Counted from the first letter of the stretch, positions 48,009 to 57,279 are shown. The stretch: DNA of 64,000 nt from Muribaculum sp. (GCA_023667055.1 JAMPAV010000002.1:52198-116197); one strand, 5' to 3'. Translations and numbers: made by a program. Notes: a model not told the origin generated them from the letters alone.

Positions 48009-50189
48009 ATGAAAAACATACTTATAGCCATATTGACAACCTTGCTGTCGGTTTTCACTGTGAAGGCCGAAGGCAAGGTTGGACTTGTATTGAGTGGGGG
48101 AGGCGCACGAGGCATAGCGCATATAGGAGTGATAAAGGCACTTGAAGACAACGATATACCCATCGACTATGTGGCCGGCACTTCAATGGGAAGCATTGTC
48201 GGCTCGCTGTATGCGTGTGGCTGGAGTCCGGATTCGATGATCAACATGATGAGTTCCCGCGATTTTCTTGACTGGAGTTCTGGAGTGATAAATCCCGGCA
48301 GACTGAATCTCGTCAGTCTGCCCGATAAAATGCCGGATTGGGTCTCCGGCAGTTTCGGAGGCAACAGCCGTCAGGAAGACAAGGCAGCGGTGTTTCCGGC
48401 CAGTATCATAAATCCAACTCCGATGAATATAGAATTCCTCAAACTGTATGAGCAGAATACTAAGGCGTGCCACGGAAATTTCGATAATCTTTTTGTGCCG
48501 TTCAGATGTGTTTTCTCTGATGTATATGGAAAGCATAAGGTGGTGTGCCGCAGGGGGTCGCTCGGTCAGTCGGTCAGAGGGTCAATGTCGTTCCCTCTCG
48601 TATATCAGTCGATAGAAGTGGATGGCGTGCTTGCCTACGATGGCGGAATTTATGACAATTTCCCTGTTGGGGTGATGCATGATGATTTTCATCCGGAGTT
48701 CATCATAGGTGTCTCGGTATCCTCTCCCGACAAGAAGGCTGTGGCCGGCGACAATATGTACACCGAACTGGAGAATCTGATAATTCAAAACAACGACTAT
48801 TCGCTGAATCCCGACTGGGGCATAAAGATTCAGGTGCCGGTGTCGCAGTATGGAACACTTTCATTCGACAAGGCTTCCGAAATCTACCATATAGGATACG
48901 AGACAGGTCTTCAGTTTGTGGATTCCATAAAGAAGCGGATGCCTGAAAGGAGGACACCCGATGAAGTCGGCAGGCGGCGTGCTGAGTATGCCTCAAAATT
49001 GCCTATGGTGACTTTTGATTCCATATCAACTCCCGGAATTGACGGCGACGGACGACGCTATCTCCTGTCGGTATTCAGGGGAAGGGGTGACGAAAGGACC
49101 GAATTGACACTTTCCGATGTGTATAGGTCTTATTATGAGGCTATCTCGCAAGGCGATGTGGATGAGATATTACCCGAAGCTGACGGCAACACGCTCGTGT
49201 TGAAATCGAAACTGAAAGATCCGTGGCGATATTCAGCAGGAGGGTGGCTTTCGACAGGAGTGGGGAGCTACATTTACGGCAGCATGGGATTTCATTCGCT
49301 TCAGCGAAATTCCCTTGATTCCTATTTGTCGGTTTGGCTCGGACAGTCATATTTTGCGGCCTATATAAAAGGGAAAATACGCCTTGGTGCTTATAATCCC
49401 TCTTATATATCCTTGGATGGTATGTTTGCGCGCAAGAAATACTACGATGGTCTTCCATTCTTTTTTTCCAGCGACAACATAACCTCCTTTGTCAGTCACT
49501 CGGCGTTTGGAAGGGTATCGTATCAGATAGGTTGCGGACAGTCTGGCTTTGCCGGCATATCATTGTCGTATGGCACGGAGTATGGGGTGAGAAATGCCAA
49601 ACTGTCGTTGGAATACGTATATGATACACTCAACGAGCGTACATTTCCGTCGTCGGGGCGAAAGGTTCGTTTGGGTATAAGTGGGATGCGTCTAAGTTCA
49701 CATCGGGAGGAAACACAGCATCAATCGTTGGGAAGGTTGAAAGCGGAAGCCCTTTGGAACAATTATTACCCCTTGGGACGCTATTTCACACTTGGAATGC
49801 TTGCGGAGGGTGGCATTTCGGCCGGACGCCGATTTTCAGATGCCCGTACTGATTACATGACCTCCACGGCATTCGGACCCATTGAGACGCTCGACAATTG
49901 CTATATGTCGCAATTGCGTGGAGATGACTATGTGTCAGTCGGTGCGATTCCTATCTGGAGTCCCATGTCGAGAATACAGGTGAGGGGAGAGGCCTACGCT
50001 TATTCCAAATTCAGAGACCTGTCGATGTGGCGTGTGCCATTTCGGAAAACAGAGTTTATTGGCAGAGTAAGTGTGGTCGGAACATTGCCGTTCGCGTCCC
50101 TGTCGCTGTCAGCTTCATACTGCACCCCTCTGAGCGGCTGGAACTTCTCTGTAGCTCTTGGCTGGTTCGTCCCGGCTCCAAAACAATAG
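48009..50189 (+). CDS. Patatin-like phospholipase with C-terminal outer membrane barrel
   Basis: A 726-residue protein with signal peptide MKNILIAILTTLLSVFTVKA. The patatin domain (residues about 25-220) shows the oxyanion hole SGGGARG, the catalytic serine in GTSMGS (near residue 60) and the catalytic aspartate in YDGG. A POTRA-like stretch (residues about 340-400) and a barrel-like C-terminus (GWFVPAPKQ end, many Tyr/Gly strands) follow, the PlpD/RssA-surface-antigen layout. The family hydrolyses lipids at the cell surface or outside. Confidence 0.92.
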   Translation: MKNILIAILTTLLSVFTVKAEGKVGLVLSGGGARGIAHIGVIKALEDNDIPIDYVAGTSMGSIVGSLYACGWSPDSMINMMSSRDFLDWSSGVINPGRLNLVSLPDKMPDWVSGSFGGNSRQEDKAAVFPASIINPTPMNIEFLKLYEQNTKACHGNFDNLFVPFRCVFSDVYGKHKVVCRRGSLGQSVRGSMSFPLVYQSIEVDGVLAYDGGIYDNFPVGVMHDDFHPEFIIGVSVSSPDKKAVAGDNMYTELENLIIQNNDYSLNPDWGIKIQVPVSQYGTLSFDKASEIYHIGYETGLQFVDSIKKRMPERRTPDEVGRRRAEYASKLPMVTFDSISTPGIDGDGRRYLLSVFRGRGDERTELTLSDVYRSYYEAISQGDVDEILPEADGNTLVLKSKLKDPWRYSAGGWLSTGVGSYIYGSMGFHSLQRNSLDSYLSVWLGQSYFAAYIKGKIRLGAYNPSYISLDGMFARKKYYDGLPFFFSSDNITSFVSHSAFGRVSYQIGCGQSGFAGISLSYGTEYGVRNAKLSLEYVYDTLNERTFPSSGRKVRLGISGMRLSSHREETQHQSLGRLKAEALWNNYYPLGRYFTLGMLAEGGISAGRRFSDARTDYMTSTAFGPIETLDNCYMSQLRGDDYVSVGAIPIWSPMSRIQVRGEAYAYSKFRDLSMWRVPFRKTEFIGRVSVVGTLPFASLSLSASYCTPLSGWNFSVALGWFVPAPKQ

Positions 50190-50253
50190 GATCTATTTCA
50201 AAAGAACCGAATCTAAGGAATTGGGACAATATGTGATTGTCGGGCGGCGTAGC

Positions 50254-51819
50254 TTACCAAGATATGGAGTCTGCCACATAGAGTGGATATTCGGGTATGA
50301 TGATTGCGGTAGCGTAGGGTGCTTTGCGTCGGGAATATCTGGTAATCTGAAGTTTTCTTGGGGATGCCTGGATATTGAAGATGCCAAGGATGGAATAATG
50401 GCCGTGGATTGTAATTTCTTCAAAAGCCTCTCCATTCTTGGGTTCTTCCGTGGTGAGATAGAAGTGACCCGGTGCGTATTTTTGAATCTTTACAGAGTCC
50501 GGTTTGGTGGTGGGTTTTAGTTTCAGGGTTCTGCCTCTGTGAGAGTGATGGAAATCCTTCATGAGTGAGTGGTGAAGGTCATTGTCGAATTGCCCTACTA
50601 TGTCTTCATAGTATTTGGCATCAGAAGGATGGCCAATGGTCATCACGCGCAACCTGTCGTATTCCACGACGCCGTCTTCCGATTTCTTATGAAGTGACAC
50701 AATTTCATCATATTGTCGCCTAACTTCCATAATTCCCACATACATCACAGTCCATATCGCCGCTACGGAAATGCCTGCGGTAATGTTGAAAAACGTGTTC
50801 ATTCTGTGGCGTGGAAGCAATTGAAGCATCAGAATGGCTGCAAAAAGGTTTGCCCCGAATAGCTGTCGGTTGGAGTATATGCCTATCGCTGCATTGAATA
50901 AGAGAAGAAACAATATGGAGGTGATTAGAAAGCCATTGGGGATTTTCCCATTTTCAAAATCAAAGCTGAATGCGACAGTCAGTTTATGACGTACTCCTAA
51001 AATCATAATAGTCAGAAAAAGCATCAATATGGCGGGAACCGAATAGGATACCACCAGAAGCTGGTCGGCAAATGGAATGGTTTCAGTCTGCATCCTCGAT
51101 AATGTGGCAGGGGAGAGGCAATTGGAGGCTGTGCCGATAAAATACCCGAGCATGCTCCAGCTCCTGCGCCAGTCAAAAAATGAATGGAAAGTCTTGTGGC
51201 GATTGAGGAATTGGCTAAGCCACCAACAACCAAGTCCGGCACAAACTCCTATTGAAATTGATTCTTGCCAGTTGCCCACAACAATTCCGGCAAGGAACAT
51301 CAAGATTACAGTTATCCAAGACTTCTTCCCTTTGGAGAAGAATGCGGATATCCATAGAAGATTGGCAAGCATGCCCCAGATGTAGCCGATCTGGCATGTT
51401 GGCATCATCTTGGTCACGAAGCATATCACAGAGAGACATGCTGCCGAAAACACACCTCCACAGTTGCTGCCAAAACGGACTTGTCCGCATTTTGCCAATA
51501 CAACAGCAAACGCCATATAAGCCATGGCGTTGAATAATGCGAATTTCTGCTGGCCAAGGATTCCACAGAACAATTGCACCAGTGAGTGTGCCACAAACCG
51601 GCCGTTCACATGGTGGTAGTGTGTGAACTGCGATTGCCAAAAATCATGCCATGTCTTTATTTTCCCCCACGACTGCCATATCTCCCCCTTCATCATGTAT
51701 TTATAGTCAAGGTCATCGCCGAGCCAGACCACATTGGCCGACATCCACCAGATAGCCAGACCTATAATTGCAATGAATAAAGAGGAAAATATAATATGCA
51801 GGGGGGAGGGTCGTCTCAT
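50254..51819 (-). CDS. Polytopic membrane protein, DUF6056-like
   Basis: A 521-residue inner membrane protein with about ten helices and the N-terminal sequence DDLDYKYMMKGEIWQSW, H(Y)HHVNGRFVAHSLVQLF, typical of DUF6056-like proteins related to glycosyltransferase-C-like families with the acidic first loop. The last 140 residues are soluble. Role unknown; a lipid-linked sugar transferase is one guess. Its ATG overlaps the stop of rmuC by four bases, so it is downstream in the same transcript. Confidence 0.7.
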   Translation of the reverse strand: MRRPSPLHIIFSSLFIAIIGLAIWWMSANVVWLGDDLDYKYMMKGEIWQSWGKIKTWHDFWQSQFTHYHHVNGRFVAHSLVQLFCGILGQQKFALFNAMAYMAFAVVLAKCGQVRFGSNCGGVFSAACLSVICFVTKMMPTCQIGYIWGMLANLLWISAFFSKGKKSWITVILMFLAGIVVGNWQESISIGVCAGLGCWWLSQFLNRHKTFHSFFDWRRSWSMLGYFIGTASNCLSPATLSRMQTETIPFADQLLVVSYSVPAILMLFLTIMILGVRHKLTVAFSFDFENGKIPNGFLITSILFLLLFNAAIGIYSNRQLFGANLFAAILMLQLLPRHRMNTFFNITAGISVAAIWTVMYVGIMEVRRQYDEIVSLHKKSEDGVVEYDRLRVMTIGHPSDAKYYEDIVGQFDNDLHHSLMKDFHHSHRGRTLKLKPTTKPDSVKIQKYAPGHFYLTTEEPKNGEAFEEITIHGHYSILGIFNIQASPRKLQITRYSRRKAPYATAIIIPEYPLYVADSISW

Positions 51820-53066
51820 TCGGGCAGGTTTTTTGAGGCTTTTGCGCCTAATTCTTTAAGTTTGTTAGCTTTGGCAGTAAGGCCGACCCTGTTTTCCACA
51901 TCAGCGCGGCATCGCTCGAAGTTTTTCACAACGTCGTTGAGAGATTTCTCCACTTTTGCCATATCGTTGTAGTAATCCACAAACTTGTCATAGAGTTCAC
52001 CACCGGCTTTGGCTATCTCCATTGCATATTTGTTTTGTCGGTCTTGTTGCCATAATTGTGCCACTATCTGCATTACGGAAAACAGGTGTGTGGGAGACAC
52101 CATCACCACTTTCCGGTCGTAGGCATATTTCCACAAGTCAGGATTCAATTGCATTGCCGCATAATATGCACCTTCATTCGGGATGAACATCATCACGTGG
52201 TCCGCCGCCTTCTGAAGATACTTCTGATACTTCTTGTCGCCGAGTTCATCTATATGACTTATCACCGAGCGGATATGTCTCTTCCCGGCGGTCTCTTTTT
52301 CAGAGTCGGAAGAAGCCGACATATATTCTGTGTATGCTTTCAAGGACACCTTGGAGTCAATCACCATCTTATGGTTGTCGGGAAGAGCCACCACAACGTC
52401 CGGACGTAATCTGTTGCCCTGATCATCCTTTAGAATTTGGTCGGCATCGTCCTTGGTGACCTGGGTGAAGAAGTTCTGTCCCTCCACCATACCGGCACTT
52501 TCGAGAAGAGTCTGAAGCACCATTTCTCCCCAGTCGCCTTGCACCTTGGAATCCCCTTTCAGAGCTGTGGTGAGATTGCGTGCTTCTTTACCGATGTCGC
52601 TGTTGAGTTGCATCAGCCTGTCGATCTGGTCGGAGAGTGACTTTCTGTCGGCTGTCTCCTTTACGTATGATTCGGTGATGGTCTTTGAAAACTCCTCAAG
52701 CTTGTTCTTGACCGGATTTAGTGCGTTGGCTATAAGTTCATTGTTTTGTGATTTGAGTGTGGCGCTCTGGCGCTTCAGAATTTCCTCAGCAATGTTGCTG
52801 AAGTGCAGCTTCGATTCTTCTTGGGCGTTTGACGCCTGCATCCTGAGGCGTTTTTCCATTTCGTTTTGTTGAAGAGCGAGTCTGCGTTCCATCTCTTCCT
52901 GCTGTCGGGCGAGGCGTTGCTCTGCATTGCGTTCTTTTTCAGCCGACTGCCGGTCGTAGTCGCTGCGTATTTGCTGCAGTCTGGAGTTGAAATACATCGA
53001 GAGGGCGGCAATGGATGCCAATATCACTGCAATTATGATAATCGTTGACAATAGGCTGTTGTCCAT
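51816..53066 (-). CDS. rmuC: DNA recombination protein RmuC
   Basis: A 416-residue protein with an N-terminal membrane anchor (TIIIIAVILASIAALSMYF), a long Arg/Glu/Gln coiled coil (residues about 30-110) and the nuclease-fold RmuC domain: VQGDWGEMVLQTLLESAGMVEGQNFFTQ, then RLRPDVVVALPDNHKMVIDSKVSLKAY with the catalytic-type acidic residues. RmuC limits large inversions at short repeats. It follows apbE after 22 bases and leads into the DUF6056-like gene. Confidence 0.93.
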   Translation of the reverse strand: MDNSLLSTIIIIAVILASIAALSMYFNSRLQQIRSDYDRQSAEKERNAEQRLARQQEEMERRLALQQNEMEKRLRMQASNAQEESKLHFSNIAEEILKRQSATLKSQNNELIANALNPVKNKLEEFSKTITESYVKETADRKSLSDQIDRLMQLNSDIGKEARNLTTALKGDSKVQGDWGEMVLQTLLESAGMVEGQNFFTQVTKDDADQILKDDQGNRLRPDVVVALPDNHKMVIDSKVSLKAYTEYMSASSDSEKETAGKRHIRSVISHIDELGDKKYQKYLQKAADHVMMFIPNEGAYYAAMQLNPDLWKYAYDRKVVMVSPTHLFSVMQIVAQLWQQDRQNKYAMEIAKAGGELYDKFVDYYNDMAKVEKSLNDVVKNFERCRADVENRVGLTAKANKLKELGAKASKNLPE

Positions 53067-53088
53067 GGCTTTATATTCTTGTTAAGTT

Positions 53089-54144
53089 TTATTGTTTGTT
53101 TTGGTTAGAGATTGCTATGTGTTTGCTCATTTTGTCGTTGACAAGTACATCACCGGAGTTCAGTATGAAGGCCCCGGCGAGACCACTTTTGTTGAGCATG
53201 GTCATGCCGTCGGAAGACCCCATCGCCATACAGGCTGTGGCCATGGCATCGGCTTCCATACATGTCGGGGCGATGACAGAAGCGCTGAGGATGTCGGTGG
53301 TGACAGGTCTTCCGGTAAGTGGGGAGATGGTGTGTCCGTAAGCCTTGCCGTCGGAAGTTCGGTAGTTGCGGTAATTTCCGGAGGTTGCGAGGGCTTCATT
53401 ATCGAGTTCTACTATCAACGGGTCTTTGAAAGTGGGCGCACTGTTGCTATTGAACACCTCTTTCAGGAATTGCTCATCGGGTGTCTCAATCAGTATCCTC
53501 CATTTTTTGCCTTCGGGGTTGTTGCCAACGCATACAATCTCACCTCCAATCTCAACCATGAGGTTTTCGCATCCATTGTCGCGAAGCACGCGTGCAGCCA
53601 CATCTACGCCGTAGCCTTTTGCCAAGGCCGAGAAGTTGAACGATATGTCCTTGTTTTGTTTGTGAAGTATTCCGTCTTGAATATATGTCTTGTCGATGCC
53701 TACGGTTTCAAGCAGGTGGTTGATATTGATTGTGTCACTGTTTGGCGTATGGTCTTTGCCGAATCCCCATGCGTTGATTATCTTGGATATTGTGGGGTCA
53801 AACATACCTCCACTTCGGTGGTTTACTTCCCTGGCCATTTCATATACAGTTGATAGATGGAAATCTACCGGTCCTTGTTCGGATTCGTTTATTTTTGAGA
53901 TCAGTGAGTTTGGGTCGAATGCAGAGACGCTCTTTTCAACTTTCGTGAGTGAATCAATTGCCAAGTCTATCAATCCCGGATTTCCGTAATAAGTGGCGTG
54001 CCATACGGTGTGCCAAATCATCCCTTCTTTTTTCTGCCAGGAATTGGTGTCGATACAACCGGAAATAGAGATTGTCAGACACAGGATGATTGACATTACA
54101 ATTGTTTTGTTCGGAAAAAGTTGTGTTTTGTAGTTGAAATGCAT
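53089..54144 (-). CDS. apbE: FAD:protein FMN transferase ApbE, lipoprotein
   Basis: A 351-residue periplasmic lipoprotein: the start is hydrophobic and ends in the lipobox ISISGC. The ApbE core shows GMFDPTISKIINAWGFG, DISFNFSALAKGYGVDVAARVL, MVEIGGEIVCVGNNP and GHTISPLTGRP, and the metal-binding MEADAMATACMAMG region near the end. It covalently attaches FMN to proteins such as NqrB/NqrC or RnfG-type subunits. It is the first gene of apbE-rmuC-DUF6056. Confidence 0.94.
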   Translation of the reverse strand: MHFNYKTQLFPNKTIVMSIILCLTISISGCIDTNSWQKKEGMIWHTVWHATYYGNPGLIDLAIDSLTKVEKSVSAFDPNSLISKINESEQGPVDFHLSTVYEMAREVNHRSGGMFDPTISKIINAWGFGKDHTPNSDTININHLLETVGIDKTYIQDGILHKQNKDISFNFSALAKGYGVDVAARVLRDNGCENLMVEIGGEIVCVGNNPEGKKWRILIETPDEQFLKEVFNSNSAPTFKDPLIVELDNEALATSGNYRNYRTSDGKAYGHTISPLTGRPVTTDILSASVIAPTCMEADAMATACMAMGSSDGMTMLNKSGLAGAFILNSGDVLVNDKMSKHIAISNQNKQ

Positions 54145-54171
54145 CTTGTTTTTCTAATGTAATATACGGCA

Positions 54172-54202
54172 CAAAGTTAAGAATTATTTTTGAAAGAAAC
54201 AA
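54172..54202 (-). promoter_or_regulatory. Promoter of the apbE-rmuC operon
   Basis: Minus-strand TTG, exactly 20 bases, then TAACTTTG matches the Bacteroidetes consensus, about 28 bases before the apbE start. Confidence 0.75.
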
Positions 54203-54298
54203 TTTTATCATGTAAAAAATAGTTGTGAGTAAAAAGTGTTTTGGTAAATGTTGTGAAGATAGTTAAATTTAAAATATTCAAGAAATATGAAATATAAT

Positions 54299-54329
54299 TT
54301 TGAAAAATAAAATATTTTTGCTAATTTTG
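54299..54329 (+). promoter_or_regulatory. Promoter of gdhA
   Basis: TTTG (54299-54302), 19 bases, then TAATTTTG (54322-54329), full consensus. The leader is about 70 bases and contains a small GGGGAGTCCCC palindrome. Confidence 0.75.
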
Positions 54330-54405
54330 CATCGTGATAATATCCGGGTGGCTTTCATGCAAGGGGAGTCCCCTATAAAAATAAATCTAATAAAAAGACA
54401 ATCAG

Positions 54406-55743
54406 ATGAAAGCACAAGAGTTTCTTGCTGAGTTGCAGCGACGTTTCCCCAATGAACCCGAATATCTTCAGGCCGTGGAGGAAGTGATAGGATCCATAGA
54501 AGATGTGTATAACGAATATCCGGCGTTTGAGAGTGTCAATCTCATAGAGCGGCTTTGCATACCGGATCGCATCTATTCATTCCGTGTGTCATGGATTGAT
54601 GACAAGGGGAAGGTACGCACCAACATGGGTTATCGCATCCAGCACAACAATGCCATAGGTCCCTACAAGGGAGGGATCCGTTTCCATTCATCTGTGAATC
54701 TTTCCATTCTGAAATTTCTTGCTTTCGAGCAGACGTTCAAGAACTCTCTCACCACTCTTGCCATGGGTGGCGCCAAGGGTGGTAGCGACTTCTCTCCGCG
54801 AGGGAAAAGCGACATGGAGGTGATGCGTTTCTGCCAGGCATTCATGCAGGAGTTGTCGCGCCACATAGGTGCTGACACGGATGTGCCCGCAGGCGATATC
54901 GGTGTTGGCGGACGCGAAGTGGGATACATGTTCGGATGGTACAAGAAGATGCAACGTGAGTTTACGGGCACTTTCACCGGCAAGGGCCTTGATTTCGGTG
55001 GTTCGCTGATGCGTCCGGAGGCCACGGGATATGGCAATGTGTATTTCCTCCTGAACATGCTTGCCACCAAGGGCATCGATATTGCCGGCAAGAAGGTGGC
55101 TATTTCGGGTTCGGGCAATGTTGCGCTTTACACGGCTCAGAAACTGTTGACGCTTGGCGCGAAGGTGATGTCGATGAGTGACAGCGACGGAACAGTGCTT
55201 TTCCCGGAGGGAATGACAGAAGACCAATTTGAACGTCTTTTCGAGCATAAAATCTATTTGCGTGGAAGAATCAGTGAATATGCTTCCAATGAGAATCTGC
55301 CATATCACAGCGGCAAACGTCCTTGGACACTGATGAAATATGATATAGCCATGCCTTCGGCCACACAGAATGAGATAAATGGCGAAGAGGCAAAGGCTTT
55401 ACTCGAAGGCGGTGTGTTTGCCGTAAGCGAGGGTGCCAACATGCCTTCCACGAGGGAAGCGGTGGCGGAATTTCTTGATGCCAAGATCCTTTACGCACCT
55501 GGTAAGGCCGCGAATGCCGGAGGTGTGTCGGTGTCGGGACTTGAGATGGCCCAGAATGCCCAGAAGATGAAGTGGACGGCAGATGAGGTTGACGAAAAGT
55601 TGCAAGAAATCATGAAAGACATTCATGAGCAATGCGTGAAATATGGCACGGCTCCCGACGGATATGTCAATTACGTGAAGGGTGCCAACACCGCCGGTTT
55701 CCTGAAAGTCGCAAAGGCCATGTACGCCCAGGGCGTGTTCTGA
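54406..55743 (+). CDS. gdhA: NADP-type glutamate dehydrogenase
   Basis: A 445-residue hexameric-type enzyme catalysing reductive amination of 2-oxoglutarate. Conserved stretches are visible: GYRIQHNNAIGPYKGGIRFHSSVNLSILKFLAFEQTFKNSLTTLAMGGAKGG (substrate Lys residues), PAGDIGVGGREVGYMFG, and the Rossmann GSGNVALYTAQKLL. C-terminal SEGANMPSTREAVAEF is the usual signature. It has its own promoter and terminator and no partner gene. Confidence 0.97.
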   Translation: MKAQEFLAELQRRFPNEPEYLQAVEEVIGSIEDVYNEYPAFESVNLIERLCIPDRIYSFRVSWIDDKGKVRTNMGYRIQHNNAIGPYKGGIRFHSSVNLSILKFLAFEQTFKNSLTTLAMGGAKGGSDFSPRGKSDMEVMRFCQAFMQELSRHIGADTDVPAGDIGVGGREVGYMFGWYKKMQREFTGTFTGKGLDFGGSLMRPEATGYGNVYFLLNMLATKGIDIAGKKVAISGSGNVALYTAQKLLTLGAKVMSMSDSDGTVLFPEGMTEDQFERLFEHKIYLRGRISEYASNENLPYHSGKRPWTLMKYDIAMPSATQNEINGEEAKALLEGGVFAVSEGANMPSTREAVAEFLDAKILYAPGKAANAGGVSVSGLEMAQNAQKMKWTADEVDEKLQEIMKDIHEQCVKYGTAPDGYVNYVKGANTAGFLKVAKAMYAQGVF

Positions 55744-55785
55744 TTCACCAGCCAACAAAGCTGACAATAACAACAAAGCTAACGC

Positions 55786-55820
55786 GCAGCCTGAATTTTT
55801 GACAATTTCAGGCTGCATTA
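55786..55820 (+). terminator. Terminator after gdhA
   Basis: Arms GCAGCCTGAA / TTCAGGCTGC with an 11-base loop, followed by ATTATTATT on the plus strand, 43 bases after the gdhA stop. Confidence 0.7.
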
Positions 55821-55821
55821 T

Positions 55822-55935
55822 TATTGAAAAGTGTATATTTTGAGTGCTAAATTCTATTGAAGAGTGTCAATTTTGAGCGCTAAATTCCATTGAAAAGTGT
55901 CAATTATGAGCGCTAAATTCTATTGAAAAGTGTCG
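55822..55935. repeat. Four 33-bp direct repeats upstream of a gene relic
   Basis: Units of 33 bases begin at 55822, 55855, 55888 and 55921 (the last truncated to about 14); the conserved core is ttgaaaagtgtcaattttg followed by gcgctaaattc. The array ends directly before a consensus promoter for the AAA/DUF4143 relic. The pattern resembles the multiple-repeat ends of IS21-type elements, but no transposase is present, so the origin is uncertain. Confidence 0.8.
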
Positions 55936-55940
55936 GCAAA

Positions 55941-55972
55941 TTTGTTAAAGTGATAAATATTAATTAAATTTG
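55941..55972 (+). promoter_or_regulatory. Promoter retained in front of the AAA/DUF4143 relic
   Basis: TTTG (55941-55944), exactly 20 bases, TAAATTTG (55965-55972): full consensus, 27 bases before the relic's ATG. Confidence 0.7.
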
Positions 55973-55998
55973 CATCATCATTCTATAATTAAAATATC

Positions 55999-56165
55999 AT
56001 GTTATATAGGAAAAGCGAATCATACATTGAATCTCATTTAAAATCAGGTTCAGATAAGATACTTATGGTAATTCGGAATTGAGTGTAATGCCAATTGAAG
56101 TCAAATCAGGTAAAGATTATACGATTCATAGTGCATTAAGCAGATTGCTTGCTGATCCGGTATAA
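55999..56165 (+). pseudogene. Relic of an AAA_14/DUF4143 ATPase with a large internal deletion
   Basis: The first 27 codons (MLYRKSESYIESHLKSGSDK...) look like the N-terminus of a bacterial AAA_14 ATPase just before its P-loop. After a stop at 56080-56082 and a frameshift, 25 codons (MPIEVKSGKDYTIHSALSRLLADPV, from 56088) look like the C-terminal DUF4143 end of the same family. The intact gene would be about 1.2 kb, so nearly everything between has been lost. The promoter is intact. Confidence 0.75.
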
Positions 56166-56327
56166 GGTATAAAGGCAGGGTGGTGCTATCCAACCGCCTA
56201 CATCCGAAATTTTGCATGGAAAAATCAATCAGCATTGCCATGCAGGGACACGTCAGGAAGTACACCTTTGGATTTAACTGGAAGAATTAGAGGTGGAGGT
56301 ATAAGTGTATTTATAATTAAATTCTAA
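56166..56327 (+). pseudogene. Orphan C-terminal gene fragment
   Basis: An in-frame stretch of 53 codons directly after the previous stop and lacking any start codon: GIKAGWCYPTAYIRNFAWKNQ, ...TPLDLTGRIRGGGISVFIIKF. The composition is protein-like, not random. It is unidentified. Because it ends 17 bases before a candidate immunity gene it could be a toxin or effector tail, but this is a guess. Confidence 0.4.
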
Positions 56328-56344
56328 CAAATAAATATTGATTC

Positions 56345-56881
56345 ATGTTGGAGAGATTTCTTAAAATTCCATTCACAGTACAAGATAAATATAGCTGTAA
56401 ATATTATCATTTTCATGGAGAATGTGTAGTGCGCCAGATTGTGATAGATGCTGACAAAGGAGATGTTGTAAGTTTAACAACAGAACTTCCCAAATCAGGT
56501 GCATATGGCTTATGTGTTAAAAAGTATTCAGAAATTGTATGGCCATCAGGAACTTTTTTTATTTCTGAATATGAATTTAATCAGGTGTGGGTAAGTCTGC
56601 CAAACCTTGATTTTAAATGCGATAGGTATGCAAAAGAAGCATCTTTAGATGTTTCTGATACTGGAGAAGAATATTCAAGGATCGATTATGTTCATTTTCA
56701 TGGAATTTGGCCAGTGCGACAAATAACAATACTTAATGGAAAGATCATGAAATTTACTACAGAGAACCCTGTTTTGGGTGAATTCGGATTGTGTGATCAA
56801 CCATTATATATATATGACGAAAACCCTGCTAATTTCATTTCAAAAGAGGAATTTGAAGAGGTATGGAACAAAGAATCCTGA
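56345..56881 (+). CDS. Protein with two tandem DUF6881-like domains, possible immunity protein
   Basis: A 178-residue cytoplasmic protein built from two copies of one domain: residues about 20-82 (YYHFHGECVVRQIVI ... FFISEYEFNQVW) and 115-174 (YVHFHGIWPVRQITI ... FISKEEFEEVW). The pattern of an aromatic-His-containing strand, 'VRQI' strand and closing 'FISxEEFExVW' resembles DUF6881-type small proteins, which are often immunity proteins of polymorphic toxin systems; this is recognition by eye. It is AT-richer than neighbours and lies between gene relics. Confidence 0.6.
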   Translation: MLERFLKIPFTVQDKYSCKYYHFHGECVVRQIVIDADKGDVVSLTTELPKSGAYGLCVKKYSEIVWPSGTFFISEYEFNQVWVSLPNLDFKCDRYAKEASLDVSDTGEEYSRIDYVHFHGIWPVRQITILNGKIMKFTTENPVLGEFGLCDQPLYIYDENPANFISKEEFEEVWNKES

Positions 56882-56929
56882 AGTAAATATCAAATTGTTG
56901 AATACACGCAACGCTAATATCATGCGAAA

Positions 56930-57279
56930 ATGGTAAAGTTAATTGAGAAGGGGAATATATTTAAGATTGAGGGAGTGACAAGCTATGCACATGGATGCAA
57001 CTGTGCCGGAGCGATGGGAAAGGGGATAGCGTTGCAGTTCAGGGCCAAGTTTCTACCCAAAAGTCGTGGGACCCTTGTGCAAAACTGAGATATATAGAGG
57101 AATCAGTCAGAAAGATGTGTGAGTTGGCGATTTCTGATAATGTTGACGCGATAGCCTTGCCGGCAATCGGAGCCGGTCTCGGAGGACTGAACTGGGATGA
57201 CGTGAAGCGCACGATTACGAAAGTTGGAAATGATTTTCCTCAGCTAACTTTATATGTAGTCGAGAAATATGCCGGTTGA
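56930..57279 (+). pseudogene. Macro-domain (ADP-ribose binding) protein relic
   Basis: Starting at ATG 56930 the frame reads MVKLIEKGNIFKIEG and YAHGCNCAGAMGKGIALQFRAK, the N-terminal ADP-ribose-binding half of a macro domain, then stops at TGA (57088-57090 region) after LVQN. In another frame it resumes with LRYIEESVRKMCELAISDNVD and ALPAIGAGLGGLNWDDV, the C-terminal half. About 35-40 residues of the middle are missing and the frame is shifted. Intact relatives (about 150 residues) remove or bind ADP-ribose, including DarG-type antitoxin domains. Confidence 0.8.

Noticed and set aside
55822..55935. CRISPR array
   Set aside because: The 33-bp units are directly adjacent without variable spacers and no cas gene is nearby, so they are plain tandem repeats.
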